Assembly: GCF_000426545.1 (NCBI RefSeq) | Contig: NZ_KE384534.1 | Location: forward strand, 248,001-312,000 | DNA: 64,000 nt | Direction: 5' to 3' | From: Paenibacillus massiliensis subsp. panacisoli DSM 21345 | GTDB lineage: Bacteria > Bacillota > Bacilli > Paenibacillales > Paenibacillaceae | Part shown: positions 9,564 to 17,821 of the stretch, piece after piece | Layout: every line of letters starts with the position of its first letter | How positions within the stretch are numbered: the stretch's first letter is position 1 | Notes under the pieces: generated by a model | The model's database searches: none | Told to the model about the DNA's origin: nothing | What the model saw: the letters and a program-made list of their open reading frames with translations, nothing else | Made by a program: the position numbers and the translations under genes

Positions 9564-10136
9564 ATGGAAGTATTGAAGAAGCGTATATTGGAAGAAGGGG
9601 TTGTGGCATCAGAGCAGGTGCTGAAGCTGGATGGCCTGCTGAATCATCAGGTGGACCCTGAGCTGACCATGGAGATGGGCCGGGAATTTGCTAGACGCTT
9701 CCGTGAGGAGGGAATTACACGTGTGGTCACTGTCGAATCCTCGGGTATTGCTGTGGCCTTCGCGACTGCGCTAGAGCTGGGAGTTCCGCTGGTATTTGCC
9801 CGCCGTAAGAAGACGTTGCTGGCTGATCCGGATGCATTATGCGAGCGGGTGCCTTCCTTCACGAAGGGAATTGTAACGGATATTATGCTGTCTAGACAGT
9901 ACATTCATGAAGATGATCGAATACTGTTCATTGATGACATTATCGCCAATGGAGATGCAGCACGAGGCATGGTAAAGATCATCGAGCGCTCAGGTGCTAG
10001 TCTAATTGGATTTGGTGTTGTCGTAGAGAAATGCTTCCAATCCGGTGCGCAGTCTATTCGGGAGCAAGGCATTCGTGTGGAGCCGCTTGTTCAGATATCC
10101 TCCTTGGCAGACGGTAAGGTTACGTTCATAGAATAG
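9564..10136 (+). CDS. xpt: Xanthine phosphoribosyltransferase
   Basis: A 190-residue type I phosphoribosyltransferase that converts xanthine plus PRPP to XMP in purine salvage. The Xpt-specific start MEVLKKRILEEG, the VTVESSGIAVAF segment and the PRPP-binding loop ILFIDDIIANGDAA support the call. GGGAGG precedes the ATG. Unusually for Bacillales, no purine riboswitch is visible: the gap to dedA is only 59 bases, so expression probably follows the upstream gene. Confidence 0.93.
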   Translation: MEVLKKRILEEGVVASEQVLKLDGLLNHQVDPELTMEMGREFARRFREEGITRVVTVESSGIAVAFATALELGVPLVFARRKKTLLADPDALCERVPSFTKGIVTDIMLSRQYIHEDDRILFIDDIIANGDAARGMVKIIERSGASLIGFGVVVEKCFQSGAQSIREQGIRVEPLVQISSLADGKVTFIE

Positions 10137-10181
10137 ACGAAATAGATGGTATCCAGCAGGCCTAATTTTTGACAATGGCTT

Positions 10182-10209
10182 TGCATGTGCATGGATTTCG
10201 CTTATAATA
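10182..10209 (+). promoter_or_regulatory. Sigma-A promoter for the 113-residue unknown gene
   Basis: TTGCAT (10182-10187) and TATAAT (10204-10209) are separated by 16 bases, just upstream of the GAGGAGG ribosome-binding site. A perfect TTGACA at 10170-10175 is too far from the -10 to be its partner. Confidence 0.5.
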
Positions 10210-10242
10210 GACGTAAGGTTTTGGGAGAGAGGAGGCAGCAAC

Positions 10243-10584
10243 ATGGGGAAAGAGCAAATGACAGAACAATATTTCCTGGATAAATTGGCAGCGGCTAAAG
10301 TTCACTTTGAACGTGCTCTGGATTGCAAGCACACGGAGTTTGATGACCTTTATCCCTATATGATCGAACACCCTCAATTTTTCTGGTATAAGCGTTATGT
10401 AGCATGGTCTGAGCTGTTGACACTCGTTAGCTTGTGTGAGGATTTGGAATTTGAGTGGAAGGAACACTTTACACCTCATCAGGTTGATTATGTAGAGCAA
10501 CGTGTGTTGTCTGCAAAGGTACTTGACTTCTGGTACGAGAAGAACGATAGCAAAGAACACGCTAACGCTGATCATTCGGGATGA
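10243..10584 (+). CDS. Small protein of unknown function
   Basis: A 113-residue acidic, aromatic-rich soluble protein with no signal peptide or membrane segment. I do not recognise the family. The predicted content is mostly helical, with several Trp/Tyr/Phe residues around FFWYKRYVAW. The start ATG follows GAGGAGG with good spacing, and a promoter and a downstream terminator frame it as a single-gene unit, so it is probably real. Confidence 0.65.
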   Translation: MGKEQMTEQYFLDKLAAAKVHFERALDCKHTEFDDLYPYMIEHPQFFWYKRYVAWSELLTLVSLCEDLEFEWKEHFTPHQVDYVEQRVLSAKVLDFWYEKNDSKEHANADHSG

Positions 10585-10650
10585 ATTTGTTGCTCAGTCG
10601 GCATTCCATATAGCATGCATCGTTTCTATGAGCGATGTACATGAACCACC

Positions 10651-10682
10651 GAGACCTAAATGATCCCATTTAGGTCTCTTTC
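10651..10682 (+). terminator. Intrinsic terminator
   Basis: The arms GAGACCTAAATG and CATTTAGGTCTC form a 12-bp stem with a four-base loop, followed by a short T-rich tail. Confidence 0.8.
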
Positions 10683-10700
10683 AGGTCTATGCAGGTTATA

Positions 10701-10750
10701 CGTAACAGAGAGAACACCGTTAGGCTGATGCTGGTGCTGCCTCTGTTACG
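10701..10750 (+). promoter_or_regulatory. Leader stem-loop ahead of a small gene
   Basis: CGTAACAGAG and CTCTGTTACG are a perfect 10-bp inverted repeat separated by 30 bases, ending eight bases before the GGGAGGG ribosome-binding site of the 77-residue gene. It could be an RNA control element or a protein-binding site. It has no T run, so it is not a terminator. Confidence 0.4.
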
Positions 10751-10770
10751 CAATAAAGGGAGGGAAGCAT

Positions 10771-11004
10771 GTGATTAGTGAAGAGGAACTGGATGCACTG
10801 CGGGTCGCAGGCAGTAAGGTGCGAGTCATCCGTGATGGGGTCAAAGCCAACGATGTAGTTGGTACCGTACTGGCATGGGACGATCAGGATATCCTGATTC
10901 GGAGGCCGAATCGGAATGTGGCACGTGTACCGAGAACATATACTGTGCAGTTGTTCAGTGAGCCTCGCCCCGAGATGATCGAGCTAAATCAAGGGGAGTC
11001 ATAG
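10771..11004 (+). CDS. Small conserved-looking protein of unknown function
   Basis: A 77-residue soluble protein starting with GTG after AAAGGGAGGG. The sequence (KVRVIRDGVKANDVVGTVLAWDDQDILIRRPNRNVARV) reads like a small beta-barrel of the SH3/Sm type, an inference from the alternating hydrophobic pattern. I do not recognise a named family. A stem-loop leader precedes it. Confidence 0.6.
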   Translation: MISEEELDALRVAGSKVRVIRDGVKANDVVGTVLAWDDQDILIRRPNRNVARVPRTYTVQLFSEPRPEMIELNQGES

Positions 11005-11223
11005 GGATAGAATGAGTGGAATGATGGCCTAAATAGAAAAAGCCATTTAACATAAGCATCTTAATAAGCCACGGCTATGTTAGGTCCTACGCAGTTAGTC
11101 AGATCTCACGAACCGGCATCTTACCAATGGAGTACAGGAAAGTCCCATATGCGCTGTATATAGGCTCGGCATAATTGTGACTGTATGGGGATAACCTAAG
11201 ACTGCCACAAGAATAACGAGAGG

Positions 11224-11568
11224 ATGTGCAGCACGGTGAAGGTGATGGAGGAGAAGGTCCACGCATATAAAGATCAGATCAGTGAGCTGGCACACAGTCT
11301 GCCAGAGGTCGTCAATGCTTACCACCAATTCACTGGTGAGTGCTTCGCTAGTGGAGCATTGGATGCAAAGACCAAGCAACTGATCGCGTTAGGCATCGGT
11401 ATGTTTGCTAATAATGAGGTATGTACCTTCTATCATGTGAATGAGGCACGCTCCAAGGGAGCTAGCGAACAAGAGATTATGGAAACGATTGCTGTCGCAG
11501 GTGCAGTTGGTGGCGGACATGCCATGAGTCAAGGGGCGCTTAGGGTGCAGCAAGCGATTAAGCAGTAA
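11224..11568 (+). CDS. Carboxymuconolactone decarboxylase (AhpD-like) family protein
   Basis: A protein of about 114 residues with the CMD fold. It shows LDAKTKQLIALGIGMF and the active-site helix EVCTFYHVNEA. Classical AhpD enzymes have CxxC followed by histidine; here only the second cysteine remains (NEVC..H), so it cannot form the usual CxxC disulfide and a peroxidase-partner role is doubtful. The start is uncertain: GAGAGG abuts ATG 11224, and GTG 11236 or ATG 11245 are better spaced. Confidence 0.8.
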   Translation: MCSTVKVMEEKVHAYKDQISELAHSLPEVVNAYHQFTGECFASGALDAKTKQLIALGIGMFANNEVCTFYHVNEARSKGASEQEIMETIAVAGAVGGGHAMSQGALRVQQAIKQ

Positions 11569-11591
11569 TGTGAATCGTAGTCCATATACAG

Positions 11592-11621
11592 AATAAGAGC
11601 TGGTCAATACCAGCTCTTATT
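11592..11621 (+). terminator. Hairpin after the CMD-family gene
   Basis: AATAAGAGCTGG pairs perfectly with CCAGCTCTTATT across a six-base loop, 24 bases past the stop. The T tract is weak and interrupted. Confidence 0.6.
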
Positions 11622-11693
11622 GTCGTTGTCGTTTGTATATGCCTGATGAGCATTCCCAACATGGACCTAACTGCTTGTGACAAATACATATAG

Positions 11694-11730
11694 CTGCAGT
11701 GCTCTTCTTTGTGTAGTAAGAGCACTGCAG
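11694..11730. terminator. Perfect 13-bp hairpin between convergent genes
   Basis: CTGCAGTGCTCTT and AAGAGCACTGCAG pair perfectly around an 11-base loop, next to the end of the minus-strand gene at 11749. It may end that transcript, but no T run follows on either strand. Confidence 0.45.
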
Positions 11731-11748
11731 TACTTGAGGACAGCCTTG

Positions 11749-12261
11749 TCATGCCTGGACAGCAGCAAGGCGCTTCCAGGAGCTGGTGGAATAAGAAGGC
11801 TGCTTGAGGAGACGCTTACGGCGTCCCGTAAGGGGGACGGATTGGGCAGCAGGTGTAGGGCTTAAAGGACTCGTTCCCGTGAAGGATGAGGTGAAGGGAA
11901 GCGATGTGCTCAGCCCTAGATATGCACGCATCCGCTCATACATTTCCATACGGAATTCCGACATGGGAATGCTAAGCTCGTGCTGCTCTCCATGTGCTTC
12001 ATAGACCGCCCGAACCAATCGCTCATCCTGGTGAAGCTCTAGCACAGCAATGGAGCGTTTCCTGAATTCATGCTTCACTTCGGACATTAAAATGCCAGTC
12101 CGGTCAGCTCCAGCGTGCACCAATTCTACATAAAGGTCGGGTGTCTTGAGCAGACCACTTTCTTCCAATATATGACTGTCTCGTTCAAATACCTTTTGGA
12201 TAAAGAGAAGAAACAGATAGCTTCGAACTAACGGTAATTCTTCCTGTGTAACGACTGTCAT
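11749..12261 (-). CDS. Unknown protein, predicted SOS-controlled
   Basis: A 170-residue soluble protein of no family I recognise. Residues 1-120 look like a compact alpha/beta domain (SYLFLLFIQKVFERD; SEVKHEFRKRSIAVLELHQDERLVRAVYEA). Residues 120-170 are a Ser/Thr/Pro-rich tail ending in a basic cluster (TGRRKRLLK), possibly a flexible nucleic-acid-binding tail. AAGGTGG lies at good spacing before ATG 12261. Two tandem LexA-type boxes sit 48-74 bases upstream of the start, so induction by DNA damage is the best functional clue. Confidence 0.65.
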   Translation of the reverse strand: MTVVTQEELPLVRSYLFLLFIQKVFERDSHILEESGLLKTPDLYVELVHAGADRTGILMSEVKHEFRKRSIAVLELHQDERLVRAVYEAHGEQHELSIPMSEFRMEMYERMRAYLGLSTSLPFTSSFTGTSPLSPTPAAQSVPLTGRRKRLLKQPSYSTSSWKRLAAVQA

Positions 12262-12308
12262 AGCAAGTCACCACCTTGGGAATAATTGTGTTTAATCTCC
12301 TATTGTAA

Positions 12309-12335
12309 GAACCTTTGTTCTTAGAACTTATGTTC
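12309..12335 (-). promoter_or_regulatory. Tandem LexA/DinR (SOS) boxes
   Basis: GAACCTTTGTTC (12309-12320) and GAACTTATGTTC (12324-12335) both match the Bacillus SOS core GAAC-N4-GTTC exactly and are spaced 15 bp centre to centre. They lie just upstream of the minus-strand unknown gene. A plausible promoter on that strand (TTGATT, 18 bases, TAAAAT) lies a few bases upstream of the boxes, putting them around the transcription start. Confidence 0.6.
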
Positions 12336-12446
12336 TTATTTTACTCCGTTCGTATGCATAAAATCAAGCCTCAATGCATAAAAAGCATGAAAATTTCTGG
12401 GTTATGTGTTAGGGATTCGCAGGAAATTCGTTATTTCAAAAAAGTA

Positions 12447-12475
12447 TTGACTCAATTTGTACTACATGTTATGAT
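12447..12475 (+). promoter_or_regulatory. Sigma-A promoter of tRNA-Leu
   Basis: TTGACT (12447-12452), a 17-base spacer and TATGAT (12470-12475) lie 31 bases before the tRNA. Confidence 0.75.
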
Positions 12476-12506
12476 CTATCTTGTCGCTGCAATAGCAGTC
12501 TGATAC

Positions 12507-12591
<85 letters not shown>

Positions 12592-12597
12592 TCAATC

Positions 12598-12645
12598 AAG
12601 AAGCTCTTGAATTCATCCTTAGGGATCATTCAAGAGCTTCTTTGT
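12598..12645 (+). terminator. Terminator of tRNA-Leu
   Basis: AAGAAGCTCTTGAAT and ATTCAAGAGCTTCTT form a perfect 15-bp stem followed by a short T tract, seven bases after the tRNA. Confidence 0.85.
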
Positions 12646-12690
12646 ACTTTATGCTGTCTCAGCAATGTTAACAGGAATTGTAGTGGTAAT

Positions 12691-13671
12691 TCATTTCAAC
12701 TGAGTATAGAGACTATCAAATTCTGCTACTGAATCTGGGCTTGTGAAAATGTAAGGCGATGAAGGTTCCTCAATCATGCGGATCTGTGATGCTTGAATGT
12801 GAAGGGTGTCCTTGTCGTTCATGGAGGTGATCTGAATGGACCCTTTGATCTCTACCCATGTATCCTCGGGGAAGACGGCTGCATTGTCCCCTTCGACCAG
12901 CACGCCGAACGGCATAGCATCAGCTGGGCAGCACATCATGAGAAAGCGGCTGATAGCAAATGTATTTGCATTCATGCCCTCTTCCCGAAAGACGAAGCCC
13001 TTCAGCGTGATGGGTCTATTATGGAATACTTGCTTATACATATCTAGGGCGCCGATCGTCTCCGAGAAAATGGAAGCTTGAACATCGATCACGGGTAAGG
13101 TGTAGAGCCGCTTGGCTAATTCGGCGAATTCTACTGAATATTTATCCTTTGCTACGAACAATTCGTCCAGATTCTGTTGTTCAATAGATGCAGTATTCAT
13201 GCTCTGTTGCTGCCGAGGAGTGTCTGGAGAAGCTGGGCCAGCCTGATCAGCTTGATTAAATGTGCGGTTCTCTCGTTGCAGTGTATCCAGAAGCTCTGGT
13301 GCCGGGAGGGAGTAGAGCAATCCTTTTTTCACAACCATGGTGCTCCCCAGTGCTTGATCAGGCAACAGCAATCCGAATAATAGTGGCACTACAAATAGAC
13401 CATAGACGTTCACATTCCTGAATAATCCTGTCGGCAGCGGATGGTCGCAGTCACAAATCTTCTCCGTACTTCCTGTGAGAGTATGCCACAGCATGCCGAT
13501 AGCTATGAACCATAGCGGTACAGGACAGAGAAGTAACAGCTTTTGCATATGTGGAGCCAGATAATAATGCAAGGCCTGGGTCTCATTCAAGTGCATAATG
13601 TAGCAGGCTAGAGCAATCAGTAGAAGTGCACGGCTGAAATAGTGGATGCGGACTTTGGCGTGAAGAGCCAT
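12691..13671 (-). CDS. ycgQ: YcgQ/TIGR03943-type membrane protein
   Basis: A 326-residue protein partnered with the permease encoded upstream. Three or four hydrophobic segments lie in the first 110 residues, then a long extracytoplasmic part containing FKGFVFRE and CCPADAMPFGVLVEG. These match the TIGR03943 family that travels with UPF0718 permeases. A CDCDHP cluster in the N-terminal loop could bind metal. It is the last gene of a three-gene minus-strand unit with the permease and a COG0523 GTPase, behind a Zur-like site, so a role in metal (zinc) handling during starvation is inferred. Substrate is unproven. Confidence 0.75.
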   Translation of the reverse strand: MALHAKVRIHYFSRALLLIALACYIMHLNETQALHYYLAPHMQKLLLLCPVPLWFIAIGMLWHTLTGSTEKICDCDHPLPTGLFRNVNVYGLFVVPLLFGLLLPDQALGSTMVVKKGLLYSLPAPELLDTLQRENRTFNQADQAGPASPDTPRQQQSMNTASIEQQNLDELFVAKDKYSVEFAELAKRLYTLPVIDVQASIFSETIGALDMYKQVFHNRPITLKGFVFREEGMNANTFAISRFLMMCCPADAMPFGVLVEGDNAAVFPEDTWVEIKGSIQITSMNDKDTLHIQASQIRMIEEPSSPYIFTSPDSVAEFDSLYTQLK

Positions 13672-13721
13672 TCGAGCCTCTCCTTTCCTAAAGTGTCCGT
13701 ATTGTTCTTATACGGGCAGTG

Positions 13722-14714
13722 CTAGATGAGAATATCGATAGCCATCGATCCAAGAAGTATCAGGACCAGGAGCAGGAGACTAAGGACAGCCACAAAGCGG
13801 AGCTTGAACGTGGCCAGTAGCATCAGCAAGCTTTTGAAATCCAGCATAGGTCCAAGTACGAGAAAAGAAACAAGCGGTCCAATAGTAAAAGAGTGCGTAA
13901 AAGCGGATGCCACAAATGCATCAGAGGTAGAGCAAAGTGACAATATGAAGGCGAATCCCATCATGAACAAATAGGAGGAGAGCGAGCCACTCCCCAACTC
14001 TAATAGCTCGTCATGTGAAATGAAAGCTTGAATACAAGCAGTCACGAAGGCGCCCAGCACCAAATATTTACCCATCTCTATCAATTCATTGCCTGCGTGC
14101 ACGAAGAAGCTGTCCCATGTTCTGGAGTGCTCATGAGAGGTCGCTGATCCAGTCTGTGCATGAAATCGTTGTAAGGATTGCTTTAGAGGGTTGCCAGAAT
14201 ACAATGAGTAGATGATAAGGCCTATAGAGACCGAGACTGCCAGTGCCAGTCCCATTCGCCCCCATACCACTTCGGGATGTGAGCGAAATGCCATGAGAGT
14301 TGCCATAAATACGACCGGATTCAGAATCGGACCGCTCAGTATGAAGGTCACCGCCATGTAGGCAGGCATCCCTTTCAGCATCAATCTGCGTACGACAGGA
14401 ATCATTCCACACTCGCAAATAGGGAGAATGACTCCAAGCAAAGATGCGAGCAGCACGCCAATCACTGGGTTTTTGGGTTGCAGGCGACGAATCCACTGCT
14501 CTTTCACAAAGATCTGAAGCAGTGACGATAGAAGTACTCCTAGTAATATGAAGGGTAGCGCCTCCAGAAAAATCCCGATAAAAATAGTCTTGATATGCTG
14601 TAGCTGCGGATGTACAAGAAGATCACTGCCGTGAGACCAGACAGTCAGAGCAGGAATCAGAAATATCATGACGAAGAATAAGGGGAGCGTCTTATACAGC
14701 GTTGAAGCTTTCAT
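13722..14714 (-). CDS. ycgR: UPF0718 (YcgR-type) permease
   Basis: A 330-residue membrane protein with eight to ten segments. The family motifs are present: LPFILLGVLLSS, the cysteine-containing loop PICECGMIPV and FILSGPILNPVV. The family is annotated as predicted permease and in Bacillus pairs with YcgQ; this order is kept here, 50 bases apart. A loop of about 30 residues in the middle is His/Ser-rich. The start ATG 14714 lies behind a GGAGG-type site. Coupling to a COG0523 GTPase and a Zur-like box suggests zinc-related transport, which is inference. Confidence 0.8.
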   Translation of the reverse strand: MKASTLYKTLPLFFVMIFLIPALTVWSHGSDLLVHPQLQHIKTIFIGIFLEALPFILLGVLLSSLLQIFVKEQWIRRLQPKNPVIGVLLASLLGVILPICECGMIPVVRRLMLKGMPAYMAVTFILSGPILNPVVFMATLMAFRSHPEVVWGRMGLALAVSVSIGLIIYSLYSGNPLKQSLQRFHAQTGSATSHEHSRTWDSFFVHAGNELIEMGKYLVLGAFVTACIQAFISHDELLELGSGSLSSYLFMMGFAFILSLCSTSDAFVASAFTHSFTIGPLVSFLVLGPMLDFKSLLMLLATFKLRFVAVLSLLLLVLILLGSMAIDILI

Positions 14715-14853
14715 CAGAGCCTCCTGTAATAGAGTAGAGTATGAGAGTATTCTACAACCATCTTTATTCAGGGATTATGAAATACATGAGCGGTTCTATA
14801 CAAGTTACCCCAAATAGTGAACAGCGCTAATTGGAGCGTGTACGCTATGGCTA

Positions 14854-15948
14854 TCAACCGAGAACGCTCGTCTTCCACTCTGCCAATAAGGAGCTCTCAT
14901 CCAGTTCGAAGCCGATGATGACCAGATAACAGTCACCTTGATCGGAGCCATGCTCCAGCCGGAGATGTCTCCCCGTAAATTGAACGAGTGATGGTATAGA
15001 GGAATGCTCCAAAGGAACGTAGCCTTTGGCCCGTAGTACCTGATGTTCTTTGGACTTTAGCCATTTGGAAAGCTTTTGCAAGGATATAGGGGTCTGTTTG
15101 CTGATCGGAACCATGATGGTCTGGATGCGGGAAAAGGAAGTCTGGACCTGCCTCCTAGAACGCGTAGAATCTCTACTATCGTGACTGTGCGTAGATACAA
15201 CCTCGAATGCAGAAGATGTACTGATTGACTTAGATCTACTAGATGACGTAGATGTACTGGATGTAGCAGAAGTGTTAGATAAACTAGATTGCTTAGATGC
15301 ACTAGATGCACCGGCTTGGAGTTGTTTGCTTACGAGTCCTTCGGTGATAACATCCTGCTTGAATTGCCCATGTAGGGTATGGAAGACTATGGCTTGCTTG
15401 TTGTGCTTGCGTATCAAGTGTTCAACCTTGGAGAGCTGTGCCACGGAGATGAGGTCCTGCTTATTCACCAACACGATGTCTGCAATCTCCAACTGGCGAC
15501 GAAGAGTGTGCACGAGTTCTCGATCCGAGGAGAAGATGCTACTGTATTCAAGCACATGCTCTGAATCTAGGACCGTGATAATCTTATGCAGAGCGATCTT
15601 GTGAATCAGCTCGGGCTCTGACATGGTATTGATGACCTCTTCAGGATTGGCTACGCCAGTGAGCTCGACCAGGATGACATCAGGTGTTAGGGCAAGTAAA
15701 TTTTGGAGAGAGCCAGCGATTTCGCTCTTCTTACTACAGCAAATGCAGCCGTCAAACAGCTTTTCCAGCGGAAGGTCCTGTACTGCTTCGGTGATAATTC
15801 TTCCATCTACATCGGTCTTGCCCAATTCGTTCATCAGTATAGCGGGCTTGATCCTGCTTGCTTGCAGCGTACGGAGGAGCTTCAGGAGCAGGGTGGTTTT
15901 TCCGCTACCCAAAAATCCACTGATGATGATTACTGGTGTTTTATACAT
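14854..15948 (-). CDS. COG0523 (CobW/YciC/ZNG1-type) metallochaperone GTPase
   Basis: A 364-residue G3E-family P-loop GTPase. The order is Walker A (ISGFLGSGKTTLLLKLL), the metal-binding CxCC motif in GCICC, an ELTG switch and the NKQD specificity motif, then a C-terminal CobW_C domain. Such proteins deliver zinc or related metals to client enzymes under limitation. ATG 15948 is chosen because TAGGAG precedes it; an upstream TTG contains that site. An odd Ser/Thr-rich run of about 55 residues with interspersed His interrupts the region between the GTPase and C-terminal domains. It heads the operon with the YcgR/YcgQ genes, and a Zur core lies about 125 bases upstream. Confidence 0.88.
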   Translation of the reverse strand: MYKTPVIIISGFLGSGKTTLLLKLLRTLQASRIKPAILMNELGKTDVDGRIITEAVQDLPLEKLFDGCICCSKKSEIAGSLQNLLALTPDVILVELTGVANPEEVINTMSEPELIHKIALHKIITVLDSEHVLEYSSIFSSDRELVHTLRRQLEIADIVLVNKQDLISVAQLSKVEHLIRKHNKQAIVFHTLHGQFKQDVITEGLVSKQLQAGASSASKQSSLSNTSATSSTSTSSSRSKSISTSSAFEVVSTHSHDSRDSTRSRRQVQTSFSRIQTIMVPISKQTPISLQKLSKWLKSKEHQVLRAKGYVPLEHSSIPSLVQFTGRHLRLEHGSDQGDCYLVIIGFELDESSLLAEWKTSVLG

Positions 15949-16508
15949 TCGCGTGTCTCCTAACAATATAGATTCTCGTACGAGGGCCTGTTAGCTGTAT
16001 CTTGAAGCTACATTAATAGATAGGATGCCCTTGCTAGACGTGGTATGCATACTTGTATATACGCATAACTGATTGTAATAATTACTATTTTATGGGGTGG
16101 AGAGTGGTAAGTAAGGAAGAATTGATGACTTATTTGACCTGAAGATAACTTGAATAAGTAATTTGAAGCGCAAAGTGGATATGTAAATTCTACCAACAGG
16201 ATGTATTTTTTGGTACATAAATAGGTCTAAATACCTATATATTATAAAGGGATAAGGGTCCTTTACTATGCATTACAAAACGTAGTGTTATCAAATGGTT
16301 ACAACATTTTAACCTTTGAAAAAGCAGGAATATCTATGCTTTTCCAAGTCAATGGAGGATCTTTTCCTGATACCTAGTGCTCAAATGCGCCTGAATCAAT
16401 ACAGGACTTTGGCCTGATGATCGCTCCGGACCACCCGTTTACAATGGGACAAGCCCGGTTCACGGCGACCAGGTTAAAATTCTGTTACATCAGGAGGAAC
16501 ACAACATC
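15949..16508. other. 560-base intergenic region with leader hairpins
   Basis: Besides the Zur box this divergent region holds several short hairpins toward the NlpC/P60 gene: ATAGGT with ACCTAT near 16216-16237, GGTTA with TAACC near 16298-16316, and GAAAAAGCA with TGCTTTTCC at about 16318-16345. A G/C-rich stretch at 16410-16475 may be structured leader RNA. No known riboswitch could be matched. Confidence 0.4.
16072..16088 (-). promoter_or_regulatory. Zur box upstream of the COG0523 GTPase operon
   Basis: TTGTAATAATTACTA contains the perfect Zur core GTAAT-N-ATTAC (16075-16085). It matches the remembered Bacillus consensus less well outside the core than the site at 17822. It lies in the 5' region of the GTPase-ycgR-ycgQ unit. 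The start point of that transcript could not be placed confidently. Confidence 0.55.
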
Positions 16509-17330
16509 ATGAACTGGAAGAGCAAGATCATTACAGCAAGTGCAACAGCAGCGATGCTATTCGGAAGTCTTACGGCAGGTACATTCACGGAATCGGTATC
16601 GGCTGCCGCAGTAAATAGCTCCAAAGCGAAGGTCATCTGGGGCGTTAATTTACGCACCTCGCCGTCCACGTCAGCGAAAATTGTTCGTCAGCTGCCAAAA
16701 GGTGAGACGATCACGATTATCAGCCAATCCGGATCAGACTGGTACAAGGTGCAGGATTCAGCCAACCGGACTGGATATATATCCTCGTCATCCAAATATA
16801 CGCAAGCGATCAGCGGTAATACCAGCTCTAACGGCTCAAGCAACAGCAGCACTTCGTCAGGCTCTACTAATACTTCTACAACTAAAGGCAGTGCAGCTGT
16901 CGAAAAGGTGATTGCTGCTGGCATGAAATACTGGGGCACACCGTATGAGTTTGGCGCAAGCCGGAGCAGTACAGCTACGTTCGATTGCTCAAGCTTTGTG
17001 CGTCAGGCGTTCCTGGATGCTCTGAGCGTTAAGCTCCCTTCCGATTCGCGTCAGCAAGGGGATTATGTAAAAGCCAAAGGTAAAGTGCAGACGGACTGGA
17101 AGAAGCTGAAGCGCGGTGATCTGATGTATTTTATGTCGTATAAAGGAACCAAGTCTTCAAGCTACAGTGGCGTGAACAAATCGACAGCGCGGATTACACA
17201 TACAGGCATCTATCTCGGGGACGGCAAAATTCTGCATACGTATTCGAATGCAGGTGGTGGCGTAACCATCAGCGATATTGCCGGCAAGCATTGGGAGTAT
17301 CGTTTCCTGTTCGGAGGTAGTGCACTGTAG
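16509..17330 (+). CDS. Secreted SH3b - NlpC/P60 cell-wall endopeptidase
   Basis: A 273-residue secreted C40 peptidase that cleaves peptidoglycan stem peptides. A signal peptide (residues 1-33, ending SVSAAA) is followed by an SH3b domain (about 43-100; VNLRTSPSTSAKIV), a Ser/Asn/Thr linker (101-128) and the NlpC/P60 domain (130-273). Cys160 in FDCSSF is the nucleophile and the histidine in THTGIYLG is the next catalytic residue, with a further His in ILHTYSN nearby. CAGGAGG precedes ATG 16509. It has a long leader of more than 180 bases that may be regulatory. Confidence 0.92.
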   Translation: MNWKSKIITASATAAMLFGSLTAGTFTESVSAAAVNSSKAKVIWGVNLRTSPSTSAKIVRQLPKGETITIISQSGSDWYKVQDSANRTGYISSSSKYTQAISGNTSSNGSSNSSTSSGSTNTSTTKGSAAVEKVIAAGMKYWGTPYEFGASRSSTATFDCSSFVRQAFLDALSVKLPSDSRQQGDYVKAKGKVQTDWKKLKRGDLMYFMSYKGTKSSSYSGVNKSTARITHTGIYLGDGKILHTYSNAGGGVTISDIAGKHWEYRFLFGGSAL

Positions 17331-17350
17331 CGATCTGAAAGGAGCTATAT

Positions 17351-17687
17351 ATGCCCACATCCAAAAGTGAAGCGTTACGCAGGATGTAAACCTGTCCTAT
17401 GCTCAGCTGGATCGTGCAATGCTGTCTCATTGCGAGCTTAGACATTGCAATTTTGACCATTCCAAGCTAATTGTGAATATGGATCGACGGTCTTTGAGCA
17501 TTGTTCCTTCCGGGAAGCTCGCATAGGAGCAGGGAGACTGGGGCTGGAATACGGAGGACGACGGACTCAGTTCCATCATTGTGATTTCTCGGGCGCGGTG
17601 CTTCGTGGTGTTGAGCTTCGTGTATGTAGCTTCGTAAATTGTGTGTTTGATCAGGTAGACGTACCCACCTGGGCGTATAGCGATTAG
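17351..17687 (+). pseudogene. Decayed pentapeptide-repeat protein gene
   Basis: A ribosome-binding site (AAAGGAG) and ATG 17351 open a frame that stops after 12 codons. Shifting frame near 17386 continues as DVNLSYAQLDRAMLSHCEL..CNFDHSKL, and a second shift near 17480 continues as FEHCSFREA..FHHCDFSGAVLRGVEL..CSFVNCVFDQV to a stop at 17687. The A/C-(D/N)-(L/F)-x-x periodicity spanning both frames is that of a pentapeptide-repeat beta-helix. The total is only about 110 codons, so it is frameshifted and probably internally deleted. Sequencing error would have to be excluded. Confidence 0.65.
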
Positions 17688-17699
17688 AATAGCTTAACT

Positions 17700-17745
17700 A
17701 GAAGACTCTAGTGCCATCGTAAGGATGGTGCTGGGGTCTTCTTTC
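17700..17745 (+). terminator. Intrinsic terminator
   Basis: AGAAGAC and GCCATC pair with GATGGT and GGTCTTCT in a bulged hairpin ending in CTTTC, directly after the pentapeptide-repeat remnant. Confidence 0.65.
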
Positions 17746-17788
17746 ATTTGCTTATTGTGAATGTGTGAAGCGGGAGTTTGACAGGAGT

Positions 17789-17817
17789 TTGACATTGAAG
17801 AAAGTAATGAGTACAAT
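17789..17817 (+). promoter_or_regulatory. Sigma-A promoter of the zinc-free L33 gene
   Basis: A perfect TTGACA (17789-17794), a 17-base spacer and TACAAT (17812-17817). The Zur box begins five bases downstream, so repressor binding would block initiation. Confidence 0.8.
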
Positions 17818-17821
17818 AGTT

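Noticed and set aside
16380..16508. Cyclic di-AMP (ydaO) riboswitch before the NlpC/P60 gene
   Set aside because: The gene class is a common ydaO target and the leader is long, but I could not match the conserved ydaO segments. A covariance search against the ydaO model would decide.
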